Of a stretch of 64,000 bases of DNA, positions 37,001-45,125 are shown one piece after another. The stretch's first letter is position 1. Every line of letters starts with the position of its first letter. The notes below the pieces were generated by a model that saw only the letters and a list, made by a program, of their open reading frames with translations, had not been told where the DNA came from and ran no database searches. Source of the stretch: Dyadobacter soli (lineage in GTDB: Bacteria; Bacteroidota; Bacteroidia; Cytophagales; Spirosomataceae); the NCBI RefSeq assembly GCF_900101885.1, contig NZ_FNAN01000015.1, positions 173,334-237,333 of the forward strand. The letters run 5' to 3'. Both the position numbers and the translations under genes were made by a program.

Positions 37001-37219
37001 AACAACTACCTGCGTTTGAAAAACATCGAACTCGGATATAACCTGCCTTCGGAAATCGGTTCGAAAATCGGTTTGAGCAACCTGAGAATTTATGTGAACG
37101 GATTGAACCTCCTTACTTTCGACAAAATCAAAGTTTGGGACCCGGAAGCTACTACCAACAGTGGCCAGTACTATCCACAAGCAAGAGTTCTCAGCGCAGG
37201 TGTACGTCTAGCATTTTAA
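34001..37219 (+). CDS. SusC/RagA-family TonB-dependent outer-membrane transporter
   Basis: The 1072 residues are the usual SusC length. In order they show a signal peptide (~residues 1-31), a carboxypeptidase-regulatory-like domain (GKIKDEQGQPLPGVSVVVKG), the SusC box EEVVVVGYGTAKKATLTGSV, a plug domain (GGRLPGISAVQSSGEPG, VVDGVPNRSGGLDRINP and LKDAAAAIYGSRAGNGVILI), and a long barrel ending in a strand that closes Val-Arg-Leu-Ala-Phe. It imports a ligand captured by the SusD partner 12 bp downstream. The locus lacks polysaccharide lyases or glycosidases, so the ligand is probably not a typical glycan; this is inference. Confidence 0.96.
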   Translation: MRFSTGWTPRAVSRSVFSLCLALVTVVGAFAQNTIKGKIKDEQGQPLPGVSVVVKGTTAGTVTDNEGLYTVNAEKSGTLVFSFIGYLTQEIPVGGKSILDVILLADTKALEEVVVVGYGTAKKATLTGSVTAVKGAELQKAPAANLSNTLGGRLPGISAVQSSGEPGYDGSAIRIRGTNSLGNSNALIVVDGVPNRSGGLDRINPADIESISVLKDAAAAIYGSRAGNGVILITTKRGKSGKPQLSYDMNFGVSQPTRTPEMSNAAEYATIRNELQIYDNLPVGQWQGALQGFNTNGSYTRTDNGNVVNAVFNPDDMKKFRDGSDPFLHPNTDWYGSVIRKWAPQQRHNLQLTGGSENIKYLASIGHINQDGYYENSATGYKQYDMRLNLDTKINKYVTANIGLTLREEFRHFPSGGNSAGAIFRMLMRGKPTEIAIWPDGRPGPDIENGQNPAVITTNTTGYNNDRRDYIQTNGGLEIQVPGVPGLKINAMAAIDKQMRRQKNFETPWTLYFWDKKTYEADGKTPFLTGTVRSTFKDPRLRESSSQELSIQLTGQVSYEKSIDGHNFNLMAGAQREKVDGDGFFAFRRYFISPVVDQLFAGGTPEQDLGNFDLFKRARLSYFGRAGYNFKEKYLAEFLWRKDYSWVFPPEGRSGFFPGVSAGWRISEEGFWKNSISRYVNNVKLRASWGQMGAEPYFLGTETLAEYQYLSTMGFGTYIINDQVVKTLLETRVANPDFTWEVANNSNFGIEGTLFNDKLAFEFDYFVNNRSKILIPKAGSTPSSAGIDGKLPPQNLGKLQNKGWEFKLSYDGNAGDFSYSVSVNGGYAKNKIKYWDETPGAPVYQQSTGMPYGSFLVYQFDGAFRSQEEIDANKIDYTPITGNLRPGDMKFKDVNNDGKINGDDRIRSEKVQRPWFTGGASVNLGYKQFDLSMLFQGTLGGLQIVGLTESGDIGNYLKYDFDHRWTIDNPTDKYPRLTNRNNRYYTNTGQAGINNYFLKSNNYLRLKNIELGYNLPSEIGSKIGLSNLRIYVNGLNLLTFDKIKVWDPEATTNSGQYYPQARVLSAGVRLAF

Positions 37220-37231
37220 CGAATAAGAAAT

Positions 37232-39109
37232 ATGAAATTGAGATATAAGTATTTGTTGGTTGCTGCATTGATGGCGGGAGGCTTGTCATCGTGCGATACT
37301 GATTTCCTCGAAGTGACGCCGCCAACCGAAATTCCTAGCGAAGAAGCATGGAAAGACGGTGCGTTGGCCGAAGGTTTTGTGACAGGTATTTACGCAGGTC
37401 TTCAACAGGGTGGTTTCAGCGAGCAAATGCTTGCGTCACTGACTGACGAAGCCGTGTTTACCCACACAGGACGTAACATTAACACGGTGAACGAGGGTAG
37501 TTTGAGCCCTTCCAACCTCGGCTGGGTGGACGCGACCTACGGTTGGAGCCAGATGTTCCAGTACATCCGCGCTTCCAATATCGCGCTCGCCAACCTGGCG
37601 ACTGCGACGTTCACGGACGATGTATTGAAAACACGTCTGAAAGGCGAAGCGTATTTTATGCGCGCCTACTACTATCAGCAGCTGGTACGCTACTACGGCG
37701 GTGTTCCGATCATCAAGAAAGTGTATTTGTTGAACGAAGACTACACTGTTCCCCGCAATACATTCGATGAATGTATCAAACAGATCGTGAGCGATGCGGA
37801 CAGCGCAGCACTTTTGCTCGATGGTAAGACATTGGCGAAAGGCCGCGCAACCAAAGCCGCTGCATTGGCGCTGAAATCACGCGTGTTGCTTTATGCTGCC
37901 AGTGATTTGTACGATGTCCCTACTGCGAAAGCGAAATCCGCGGTACTTGCGGCATTCGCGAACCCCGAATTCCTTGGATACACCTCGGGTGACCGCAAGG
38001 CACGCTGGACAGCGGCACAGGCTGCTTCGAAAGCTGCATTAGATGCAAGCGGAGGTGGTTATAAGCTGAACCTCACTGCGCCTGTAACGGCAGAGCAGGG
38101 CAAGATTAACTACATTTCGATATCTATGGCCGGTGCCAGTGGTGACAAGACCCTCGATGCGTCGGGCGCCAGCGAGCTCATCTTTGCCCGCTACTTCACG
38201 CCAAGCCAGAACGAAGGTGCACGGCAGACCGGCTTGAACAACGGCCCTAACGGCTACCACAACTGGGCGGGTAACACGCCGATCGGAACACTCGTGGACG
38301 ACTATGAAATGATGGACGGAACGAAGTTCTCATGGATGAACCCTACCCACAAGGCAAGCCCGTACACAGGCCGCGACCCACGTTTCTACGCAACCGTTAT
38401 GTATGACGGTGCTACCTGGAAGCCTCGTCCATCCGATGCGAAAGACCCTGCGAACCAGATCCAGACCGGTGCTTATGACCTTCTGGATGACAAAGGTGCA
38501 TTGTTCAACCGCAAAGGACTCGATACGCGCAGCAGCTCTATCGAAGACTGGAACGGAAGCCGCACAGGTTACTACATGCGCAAGTTCATCGATCCGAACC
38601 CGTCATTGTACGACAACACCGACCGCCAGAATATTCCGTGGCCGTTCATGCGCGTGACGGAGCTGGTATTCAACTACATCGAGGCCAGCATTGAAGTAGG
38701 CGACGATGCCGTTGCATTGGAATGGCTGAACAAAATCCGTTTCCGTGCGGGTATGCCTGCATTGAAAGTGTCTGGTGCTGCATTGAAAGAAGCTTACCGT
38801 CACGAAAAGCGCATTGAAATGGCTTACGAGGAGCAGCGTTACCACGATGCTCGTCGCTGGATGATCGCACAGGCTACATTGGGCCGTCCTTTGCAGTACA
38901 TCAACGTGATCGGTAAATTCAAAGCTGGTAAAACAATGAAGGAGCCATATCATTACGACCCAACGATTTATGACTATACTTACACCCCGGTGGAAGAGAA
39001 ATCGCACGAAAACCGTACCTGGGTGGATAAGATGTATTTCCGTCCGTTCAGCCGCGACGAAATGAACCGTAACGCAAAACTGGTACAAAACCCCGGTTAC
39101 GACAAATAG
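37232..39109 (+). CDS. SusD/RagB-family outer-membrane lipoprotein
   Basis: This 625-residue SusD homologue is longer than the ~500-residue norm. The lipobox ends Leu-Ser-Ser-Cys at residue ~21 and is followed by DTDFLEVTPPTEIPSEEAW, the standard N-terminal SusD motif. The conserved AYFMRAYYYQQLVRYYGGVP helix lies near residue 140. The C-terminal block FNYIEASIEVGDD, LNKIRFRAGMP and EKRIEMAYEEQRYHDARRW is complete. It partners the SusC gene 12 bp upstream. A terminator hairpin follows 25 bp after the stop. Confidence 0.96.
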   Translation: MKLRYKYLLVAALMAGGLSSCDTDFLEVTPPTEIPSEEAWKDGALAEGFVTGIYAGLQQGGFSEQMLASLTDEAVFTHTGRNINTVNEGSLSPSNLGWVDATYGWSQMFQYIRASNIALANLATATFTDDVLKTRLKGEAYFMRAYYYQQLVRYYGGVPIIKKVYLLNEDYTVPRNTFDECIKQIVSDADSAALLLDGKTLAKGRATKAAALALKSRVLLYAASDLYDVPTAKAKSAVLAAFANPEFLGYTSGDRKARWTAAQAASKAALDASGGGYKLNLTAPVTAEQGKINYISISMAGASGDKTLDASGASELIFARYFTPSQNEGARQTGLNNGPNGYHNWAGNTPIGTLVDDYEMMDGTKFSWMNPTHKASPYTGRDPRFYATVMYDGATWKPRPSDAKDPANQIQTGAYDLLDDKGALFNRKGLDTRSSSIEDWNGSRTGYYMRKFIDPNPSLYDNTDRQNIPWPFMRVTELVFNYIEASIEVGDDAVALEWLNKIRFRAGMPALKVSGAALKEAYRHEKRIEMAYEEQRYHDARRWMIAQATLGRPLQYINVIGKFKAGKTMKEPYHYDPTIYDYTYTPVEEKSHENRTWVDKMYFRPFSRDEMNRNAKLVQNPGYDK

Positions 39110-39133
39110 TTATATTTTATTGACTAATTTTAC

Positions 39134-39175
39134 AGAAACTATGCTTTGGCTTACAAGGCATAGTTTCTTTTTTGT
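39134..39175 (+). terminator. terminator or attenuator behind susD
   Basis: An 11-bp perfect stem (39134-39144 with 39158-39168) has a 13-nt loop and is followed by a T-run. It lies between susD and the FG-GAP gene, so it should lower transcription of the downstream pair. It also argues against starting the FG-GAP protein at 39120, upstream of the hairpin. Confidence 0.82.
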
Positions 39176-39203
39176 ACTCCTTATAAACTCTTCATTCCCT
39201 GTC

Positions 39204-42200
39204 ATGAAGCAAATATGGCCCTGGAAAACAGGCGGCATGATATTGATCGCCGGACTTGCTCTTTCCGGTTGTGACAAATCCTCCGATTCCAAAGAAGAAA
39301 AGAAAGGTCCCGACGGTCCGCCGCTTTTCACGCTTTTAGCACCCGAACAAACCAAAATCGACTTTGCCAACACATTGACGGAAGGGCTTAACACCAACGT
39401 GCTGATGTACGAGTACTTCTATAATGGCGGTGGCGTGGCGGTGGGCGATGTGAATGGCGACGGGCTCGACGACGTGTATTTTACCGGCAACATGGTGCCC
39501 AACAAACTCTATCTGAACAAAGGGAAGATGGTGTTCGAGGACATTACGGCCCTCGCCCAGGTAGGCGGGCGCGAGCGTCCGTGGAAGACGGGTGTGACGA
39601 TGGCCGATGTGAATGGGGATGGCAAGCTGGATATTTACGTGTGCTACTCCGGCGCGGTTTCGCCGGAAAGCCTGAAAGATCAGTTGTTTATCAACAAGGG
39701 CAACAATGCACAGGGCGTCCCGCAGTTTGAGGAAATGGTGGAGCAATATGGTCTGGGCGTAATGAGCAATAGCACACAGGCGGCATTCTTCGATTTCGAC
39801 AAAGACGGGGACCTGGATATGTTCCTGCTGAATCATAACCCCAAAGCATTGCCGATCCTCGACGAGGCCAGCACGGCGGATATTTTGAATAAAGAAGACC
39901 CCATTACCGGCGTCAGGCTTTTCCGCAACGATCCGCAAAACGGCACGCCGCATTTTACAGACATTACCAAAAAGGCGGGCATTCATAGCTCGCAGCTTAG
40001 CTATGGCCTCGGAATCGGCATTGCCGACATTAACCAGGACGGCTGGCAGGATATGTACATTTCGAACGACTACTCCGTTCCCGACTTTTTATACATCAAC
40101 AATGGCAATGGCACCTTCACCGACGCGCTCGACGCGAGTATCGGCCATACCTCGCATTCCTCGATGGGTAACGACATTGCCGATTTCAATAACGACGGCC
40201 TGCCGGACATTTTTACCCTCGATATGCTTCCCGAGGATAACCGCCGCCAGAAGCTGCTGACGGGCCTCGATAATTATGAATTGTTTGATTTTAATGTAAA
40301 AATGGGTTTTCATCACCAGTATATGCGTAATATGCTGCAACTGAATGAAGGTCTGGGCAAAGGCTCAAAGCAACCGGTATTCTCCGAAATCGGCCAGCTT
40401 TCCGGCGTTTCCAATACCGATTGGAGCTGGGCTTCGCTGTTCGCGGATTATGACAACGATGGCTGGAAAGACCTTTTCATCACCAACGGCAACCTGCGCG
40501 ATTTTACGAATATGGATTTCGTGAAGTTCATGGGCGACAAATTGAAGCGCTTTGAAGGTCAGGTGAAACGCGAAGACGTGCTGCAACTGGTGTACCAGAT
40601 GCCTTCTTCCAATATGAAGAATTACCTGTTTCAAAATAAAAAAGACCTCACATTCACCAATGTAGCCGATGCCTGGGGCGTGGGGGAAATCTCCAACTCC
40701 GGCGGCGCAGCTTACGCAGACCTCGACAACGACGGCGACCTCGACCTCGTCGTGAGCAATATCAACAAGCCGGCATTCATCTACCAGAACGACGGTGACA
40801 AGCATTTGAAAAACAATTACATCAAAGTAAAACTCACCGGAGCCGGCCAGAACACGCTCGGGCTTGGCGCTAAGGTGACGATTTACCAGAAAGGCCAGCA
40901 GCAATACCTCGAACAAATGCCGACCCGCGGCTATCAGTCGAGCGTGTCGCCGGTACTGCATTTCGGATTGGGTAAGGAAGGAGCTATCGATTCGCTGGTG
41001 GTGACCTGGCTGAATGGTAAGCAGGAAAAAGTTATTAGTCCGAAAATAAACACAACACTGGCACTGTCGGAGGCGAATGCGAAGTCGAATGCGAAAGCGG
41101 AAAAAGTAATAACACCAGTATTCAAGCCGGTAGCTTCGCCGATTGCATTCAAAAGCCCTGCGGTGAAACTGAACGATTTCAAACGCCAGCCGCTGCTGAT
41201 CAACCCGATTTCATTCTCTAACCCCTGCATGCGTAAAGGCGATGTGAATGGGGATGGGCTGGAAGATGTGTTCATCGGCGGTACCTCCGGCGAAGTGGCC
41301 AGACTGTACATTCAGCAGAAAGGCGGCGCATTCACTGCGAAAATGGTACCTGCATTTGAAGCCGACAAGCAAAGTGAAGATACCGACGCATTGTTCTTCG
41401 ATGCGAATGGCGATGGTGCGCAGGACATTTTCGTCGCCAGCGGTGGATATGCCAACTTTATGCCCGAAGATCCGCTGCTGCAAAGCCGGTTGTATATCAA
41501 TGACGGGAAGGGCAATTTTACCAAAGCTACCGGCGCATTGCCCGCGATGCTCACGAGCGCGAGCTGCGTACGCACGGCGGACGTGAATGGCGATGGCAAG
41601 CCGGATCTTTTCGTGGGCGGTCGCGTGATCCCTGGCCGTTACCCGGAGGCACCGCGTAGTTATGTGCTCATTAATGATGGAAAGGGTAAATTCACTGATC
41701 AAACGGCGGCATTGTCCAAAGAGCTGGAACGTATCGGCCTCGTGACCGACGCCGCCTGGACGGACTTGAATGGCGATAAAAAGGCGGATCTGGTCGTGGT
41801 AGGAGAGTGGATGCCGGTGACGGTTTTTATCAATAATAATGGTAAACTCGAAAACAAAACCAACGAATATTTCGACAAACCTTACAGCGGCTGGTGGAAC
41901 AAAATCCTCGTCGAAGACCTGAACGGCGACGGTAAGGACGACCTCGTGATCGGTAATATGGGGACCAACACCCAATGCAAAGCCAGCGACGCCGAACCTG
42001 TGGAAATGGTTTACAAGGATTTCGACGACAATGGCTCGGTGGACCCTGTCATGAGTTTCTACATCCAGGGCAAAAGCTACCCGTACGTCACCCGCGACGA
42101 AATGCTCGATCAGATGAGCATCATGCGTACCCGCTACCAGGATTACAAAAGCTACGCCGACCTTACGGTAAAAGAGATTTTCACCAAGGAAGAACTGGAA

Positions 42201-42590
42201 GGCGCAAAGGAGCTGAAAGCGACCTATTTAAAAACCGCCTACTTCGAAAGGGGCGCGAATGGCAAGTTTGCAGAGAAGGCATTACCGCTGCAAACGCAGG
42301 TATCGCCCGTTTACACCATTACCTCTCTCGATTACAATGGCGATGGCAAAAAAGATCTGCTGCTTTGCGGCAATGTGAGCAAAGCGCGGCTCCGGTTCGG
42401 AAAGTACGATGCCAATTACGGCATTCTTTTGCAAGGCAATGGCAAAGGGCAGTTTGAATACGTGCATCAGGATCAATCGGGTTTTGGATTGAAAGGCGAT
42501 GTGCGAAGCGTGCTGCCGCTCGGCAATAAGTTGTTATTCGGGATTAATCAACAGGAAATTAAAGCATATCAAATTGGCAAAGTTCAGTAA
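39204..42590 (+). CDS. large FG-GAP/VCBS-repeat lipoprotein with ASPIC/UnbV domain
   Basis: A 1128-residue surface or periplasmic lipoprotein. The ATG at 39204 gives a proper signal with lipobox Leu-Ala-Leu-Ser-Gly-Cys; the in-frame codon at 39120 precedes a terminator and is rejected. About 13 calcium-binding FG-GAP/VCBS motifs appear, for example GDVNGDGLDDVYFTGN, ADVNGDGKLDIYVC, DLDNDGDLDLVVSN and DYNGDGKKDLLLCGN. They fall in two blocks that should form beta-propellers. Between them, near residue 545-610, lies an ASPIC/UnbV-type segment (LGAKVTIYQKGQQQ, then SVLHFGLG-like and VTWLNGKQE). Proteins of this type are frequent partners of SusCD in Bacteroidota; the role is unknown and a binding function is more likely than catalysis. 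Confidence 0.9.
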   Translation: MKQIWPWKTGGMILIAGLALSGCDKSSDSKEEKKGPDGPPLFTLLAPEQTKIDFANTLTEGLNTNVLMYEYFYNGGGVAVGDVNGDGLDDVYFTGNMVPNKLYLNKGKMVFEDITALAQVGGRERPWKTGVTMADVNGDGKLDIYVCYSGAVSPESLKDQLFINKGNNAQGVPQFEEMVEQYGLGVMSNSTQAAFFDFDKDGDLDMFLLNHNPKALPILDEASTADILNKEDPITGVRLFRNDPQNGTPHFTDITKKAGIHSSQLSYGLGIGIADINQDGWQDMYISNDYSVPDFLYINNGNGTFTDALDASIGHTSHSSMGNDIADFNNDGLPDIFTLDMLPEDNRRQKLLTGLDNYELFDFNVKMGFHHQYMRNMLQLNEGLGKGSKQPVFSEIGQLSGVSNTDWSWASLFADYDNDGWKDLFITNGNLRDFTNMDFVKFMGDKLKRFEGQVKREDVLQLVYQMPSSNMKNYLFQNKKDLTFTNVADAWGVGEISNSGGAAYADLDNDGDLDLVVSNINKPAFIYQNDGDKHLKNNYIKVKLTGAGQNTLGLGAKVTIYQKGQQQYLEQMPTRGYQSSVSPVLHFGLGKEGAIDSLVVTWLNGKQEKVISPKINTTLALSEANAKSNAKAEKVITPVFKPVASPIAFKSPAVKLNDFKRQPLLINPISFSNPCMRKGDVNGDGLEDVFIGGTSGEVARLYIQQKGGAFTAKMVPAFEADKQSEDTDALFFDANGDGAQDIFVASGGYANFMPEDPLLQSRLYINDGKGNFTKATGALPAMLTSASCVRTADVNGDGKPDLFVGGRVIPGRYPEAPRSYVLINDGKGKFTDQTAALSKELERIGLVTDAAWTDLNGDKKADLVVVGEWMPVTVFINNNGKLENKTNEYFDKPYSGWWNKILVEDLNGDGKDDLVIGNMGTNTQCKASDAEPVEMVYKDFDDNGSVDPVMSFYIQGKSYPYVTRDEMLDQMSIMRTRYQDYKSYADLTVKEIFTKEELEGAKELKATYLKTAYFERGANGKFAEKALPLQTQVSPVYTITSLDYNGDGKKDLLLCGNVSKARLRFGKYDANYGILLQGNGKGQFEYVHQDQSGFGLKGDVRSVLPLGNKLLFGINQQEIKAYQIGKVQ

Positions 42591-43887
42591 CCTTCTTCTG
42601 GGAATGCTGCTGGCTGTAATGGGAACAGCCTGCAAAAAAAATGAATCCAAAAAGGAAATCGCGCCGACGGTAATCGGGCAGGTGACGGCACAGATGACCG
42701 ACGTAATGGTGCACGACGTGACAAATCCGCCGCTCGGAGCCCGTTTCTACTCCTATGCATGCCTGGCCGGCTACGAAGTCGTGGCCGCGAATGATAAGGC
42801 ATATCCTTCCATGCACGGCGTGTTGAATGATTTCCCGGAAATCGAAAAGCCAAAAGTGGGAGAGTATTCCTATCAGCTTGCAGCAGCATTGGCCATACTT
42901 GAAACGGCGAAGAAAATGCAGCCCTCCGGCGGGGCACTGCTCCCGAAATACCAGCAGAGTTTGATAGACTCCTGCAAGAAAATCGGGTTTACGGACGAGG
43001 TGCTGGCCGGTTCACAGGAGTACGCACTGGCGATTAGCAAGCAGATTTTAAAGTATGCCAAAGGCGACCGTTACAATAGGATCAGCAACTTCCCGCGGTA
43101 TGAGCCACATGGCGGCCCGGGAACCTGGTATCCGACGCCTCCGGGCTATTTCCCGCCCGTAGAGCCTTATTTCAAAACCGTGCGGCCATTCACGCTCGAC
43201 TCGTCATCGCAGTTCAGACCCGCGCCCCCGGTGGCATTCTCGGAAGCGAAGGATTCGGATTTTTACAAACTCATGAAGCGTAATTACGACGACGATCAAA
43301 AGGCGCAGGAACACCGCGTGATCGCCGCATTCTGGGACTGTAACCCATTTGCATTGGAAAACAAAGGGCATTTACTGGTGGGAATGAAGAAAATATCCCC
43401 GGGAGCACATTGGATGGGCATTACCGACATTGCCTGCCAAAAAGCCAAAACCGATTTCTCCAAAACAATGCTTATCAACACAGCCGTAGCAATCGGGCTC
43501 ATGGATGGCTTTATGGCTTGCTGGGACGAGAAGTTCCGCAGCAACCGTATCCGCCCCGAAACGGCCATCCGCAAATACATCGACCCAAGCTGGAAGCCAT
43601 TCCTGCAAACCCCGCCATTTCCGGAATACCTGAGCGGGCACTCGGTGATATCGACAGCCGCCGCCGTGATACTCACGCATTACTTCGGGGATAATTTCGC
43701 TTATACCGACACCGTCGAGGAGCGATTTAACCTCAAAGCACGCCCATTCAAATCATTCCTCGCTGCCTCGGAAGAATCCGGACTGTCACGCTTTTACGGC
43801 GGCATTCACTTTATGGACGCGATCGAAAACGGCCAGAAGCAAGGGCAGCAGGTTGGGGAATGGGTGGTGAAGACGCTGGCGAAATGA
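42574..43887 (+). CDS. vanadium-dependent haloperoxidase / PAP2-type lipoprotein, copy 2
   Basis: A homologue of the 32132-33493 protein with the full binding signature: KFRSNRIRP (K-x6-RP), EYLSGHSVIS and SRFYGGIHFMD. The open frame extends up to 42499, but the first ~25 codons lie inside the preceding gene and do not look like a signal. The TTG at 42574 gives MAKFSNLLLGMLLAVMGTAC, a compact lipoprotein signal, and 437 residues in all. This start overlaps the FG-GAP gene by 17 bp, so translation is probably coupled. Either halide oxidation or phosphoester hydrolysis is possible. Confidence 0.85.
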   Translation: MAKFSNLLLGMLLAVMGTACKKNESKKEIAPTVIGQVTAQMTDVMVHDVTNPPLGARFYSYACLAGYEVVAANDKAYPSMHGVLNDFPEIEKPKVGEYSYQLAAALAILETAKKMQPSGGALLPKYQQSLIDSCKKIGFTDEVLAGSQEYALAISKQILKYAKGDRYNRISNFPRYEPHGGPGTWYPTPPGYFPPVEPYFKTVRPFTLDSSSQFRPAPPVAFSEAKDSDFYKLMKRNYDDDQKAQEHRVIAAFWDCNPFALENKGHLLVGMKKISPGAHWMGITDIACQKAKTDFSKTMLINTAVAIGLMDGFMACWDEKFRSNRIRPETAIRKYIDPSWKPFLQTPPFPEYLSGHSVISTAAAVILTHYFGDNFAYTDTVEERFNLKARPFKSFLAASEESGLSRFYGGIHFMDAIENGQKQGQQVGEWVVKTLAK

Positions 43888-43889
43888 GT

Positions 43890-45056
43890 TTAGATTTTCG
43901 TCAGCTCTTGTTCTATAAAATTAAGCAGATTTATAATCATTACTTCGTGATTGACTTTAAAAGAGTCACTGGCCGGAGTAATGATGTATTTGTACTGCGG
44001 CGCCAAGTCTTCGATACAATTGATAAACCCTCTTGAAACTGCTGGGCTGTTGCTCAGCTTTATCTCAATACACGCCTCGGGCTGGATGCCCCTGACTAAA
44101 ACAAGATCGCACTCTGCGCCCGCCTGCGTTCTGTAAAAGAACATATCCAGGTCTTCGGGAAGCGATTGATAAATTTGTTCAACCACATATCCCTCCCAGG
44201 AGGCGCCAATGCCGGGATGGCCCTGTAAGTGCTCAAAGCTGGCAATATTCAGAAGTCTGTGTAGGATACCTGTGTCACGTATGTATATTTTGGGTGATTT
44301 GATCAGTCTTTTTTTAGCGTTGACAAACCAAGGTTGTAACTTTCTGATCAGATACGCACCTTCAAGAAAATTGGCATAGCGAAGAACTGTCGGCGCAGAC
44401 ACACCTAACGAACGTGCAAATACCTCCGCATTCCAAAGGTTACCATTTGAATGCGCAATCATACTCCAGAAGTTTCGAAGCGTTGAAGGAGATAATTCTA
44501 TGCCGAATAAATAAGCAAGGTCTCTTTCTATATAGCTTTTGATAAAGTCAGTTAGCCATTCCTTTCTGAAATCCCTGTCTAAATTGAGTAACGGTTCCGG
44601 AAACCCACCCGTAAACCAATGTTCCTCCATTTCAATCTGATCGGGAAGTTCGGCTATATTAATTGGAGACAACTCCATGTACGCAATCCTTCCGGCCAGG
44701 GATTCCGAAACGCCCTTAACCAATGCAGGAGAAGCAGAGCCAAGTAAAATAAACCTTCCCGGTACTCGGTGCGCGTCGATCAGCGGCCTCATAACCGAAA
44801 ACAATGATGGCATCAGTTGAATTTCGTCTACGATCACTGTTGAGCCTTCGTATCGGCTTAAATAACTGTAAGGGTCGGCAAGTTTAGCCTCATCCCTGGG
44901 ATTCTCGATGTCGAGGTAGAGGAATTCACTTTCGGGCGTCTCAGCAAGTTGCTTAGCGAGTGTGGTCTTCCCTACCTGCCTCGGTCCCAGGATCGCGACC
45001 GCTGGAAACTGTTTCAACCGCTTTTGAATTAAACTCTGAATTTTTCTGGTTAGCAT
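43890..45056 (-). CDS. AAA-family ATPase with C-terminal DUF4143 domain
   Basis: This is a 388-residue cytoplasmic protein. The ATPase half has Walker A LGPRQVGKTT near residue 23, Walker B STVIVDEIQLMPSLF near residue 74, and an arginine-rich sensor region with LLGSASPALVKG. The second half is DUF4143, which has a winged-helix-like part (LGVSAPTVLRYANFLEGAYL) and a nuclease-like end (GASWEGYVVEQI, then FYRTQAGAECDLVLVRG). The family is common in prokaryotes, often near mobile or toxin genes, and its role is unclear. Its gene ends 2 bp from the convergent haloperoxidase-type gene. Confidence 0.9.
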   Translation of the reverse strand: MLTRKIQSLIQKRLKQFPAVAILGPRQVGKTTLAKQLAETPESEFLYLDIENPRDEAKLADPYSYLSRYEGSTVIVDEIQLMPSLFSVMRPLIDAHRVPGRFILLGSASPALVKGVSESLAGRIAYMELSPINIAELPDQIEMEEHWFTGGFPEPLLNLDRDFRKEWLTDFIKSYIERDLAYLFGIELSPSTLRNFWSMIAHSNGNLWNAEVFARSLGVSAPTVLRYANFLEGAYLIRKLQPWFVNAKKRLIKSPKIYIRDTGILHRLLNIASFEHLQGHPGIGASWEGYVVEQIYQSLPEDLDMFFYRTQAGAECDLVLVRGIQPEACIEIKLSNSPAVSRGFINCIEDLAPQYKYIITPASDSFKVNHEVMIINLLNFIEQELTKI

Positions 45057-45064
45057 ACAGAAAG

Positions 45065-45125
45065 ATAAGCGAATGGCCTAGTAAATCCAAAATTCAACTT
45101 TGGATTTACTAGGTTATTCGCTTAT
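45065..45125. repeat. long two-step palindrome at the ATPase/patatin junction
   Basis: Inner arms 45077-45091 and 45099-45113 pair perfectly over 15 bp around a 7-nt loop. Outer arms 45065-45074 and 45116-45125 (ATAAGCGAAT/ATTCGCTTAT) pair perfectly over 10 bp, with 2 bp unpaired on each side. The outer arm overlaps the patatin stop codon. It may terminate the patatin transcript, but the strict symmetry and lack of a U-run also suit a binding site for the ATPase gene 9 bp away. Confidence 0.75.

Noticed and set aside
39120..39203. Longer N-terminus of the FG-GAP lipoprotein
   Set aside because: The first 28 codons overlap a terminator hairpin and do not form a normal signal peptide; the ATG at 39204 does.
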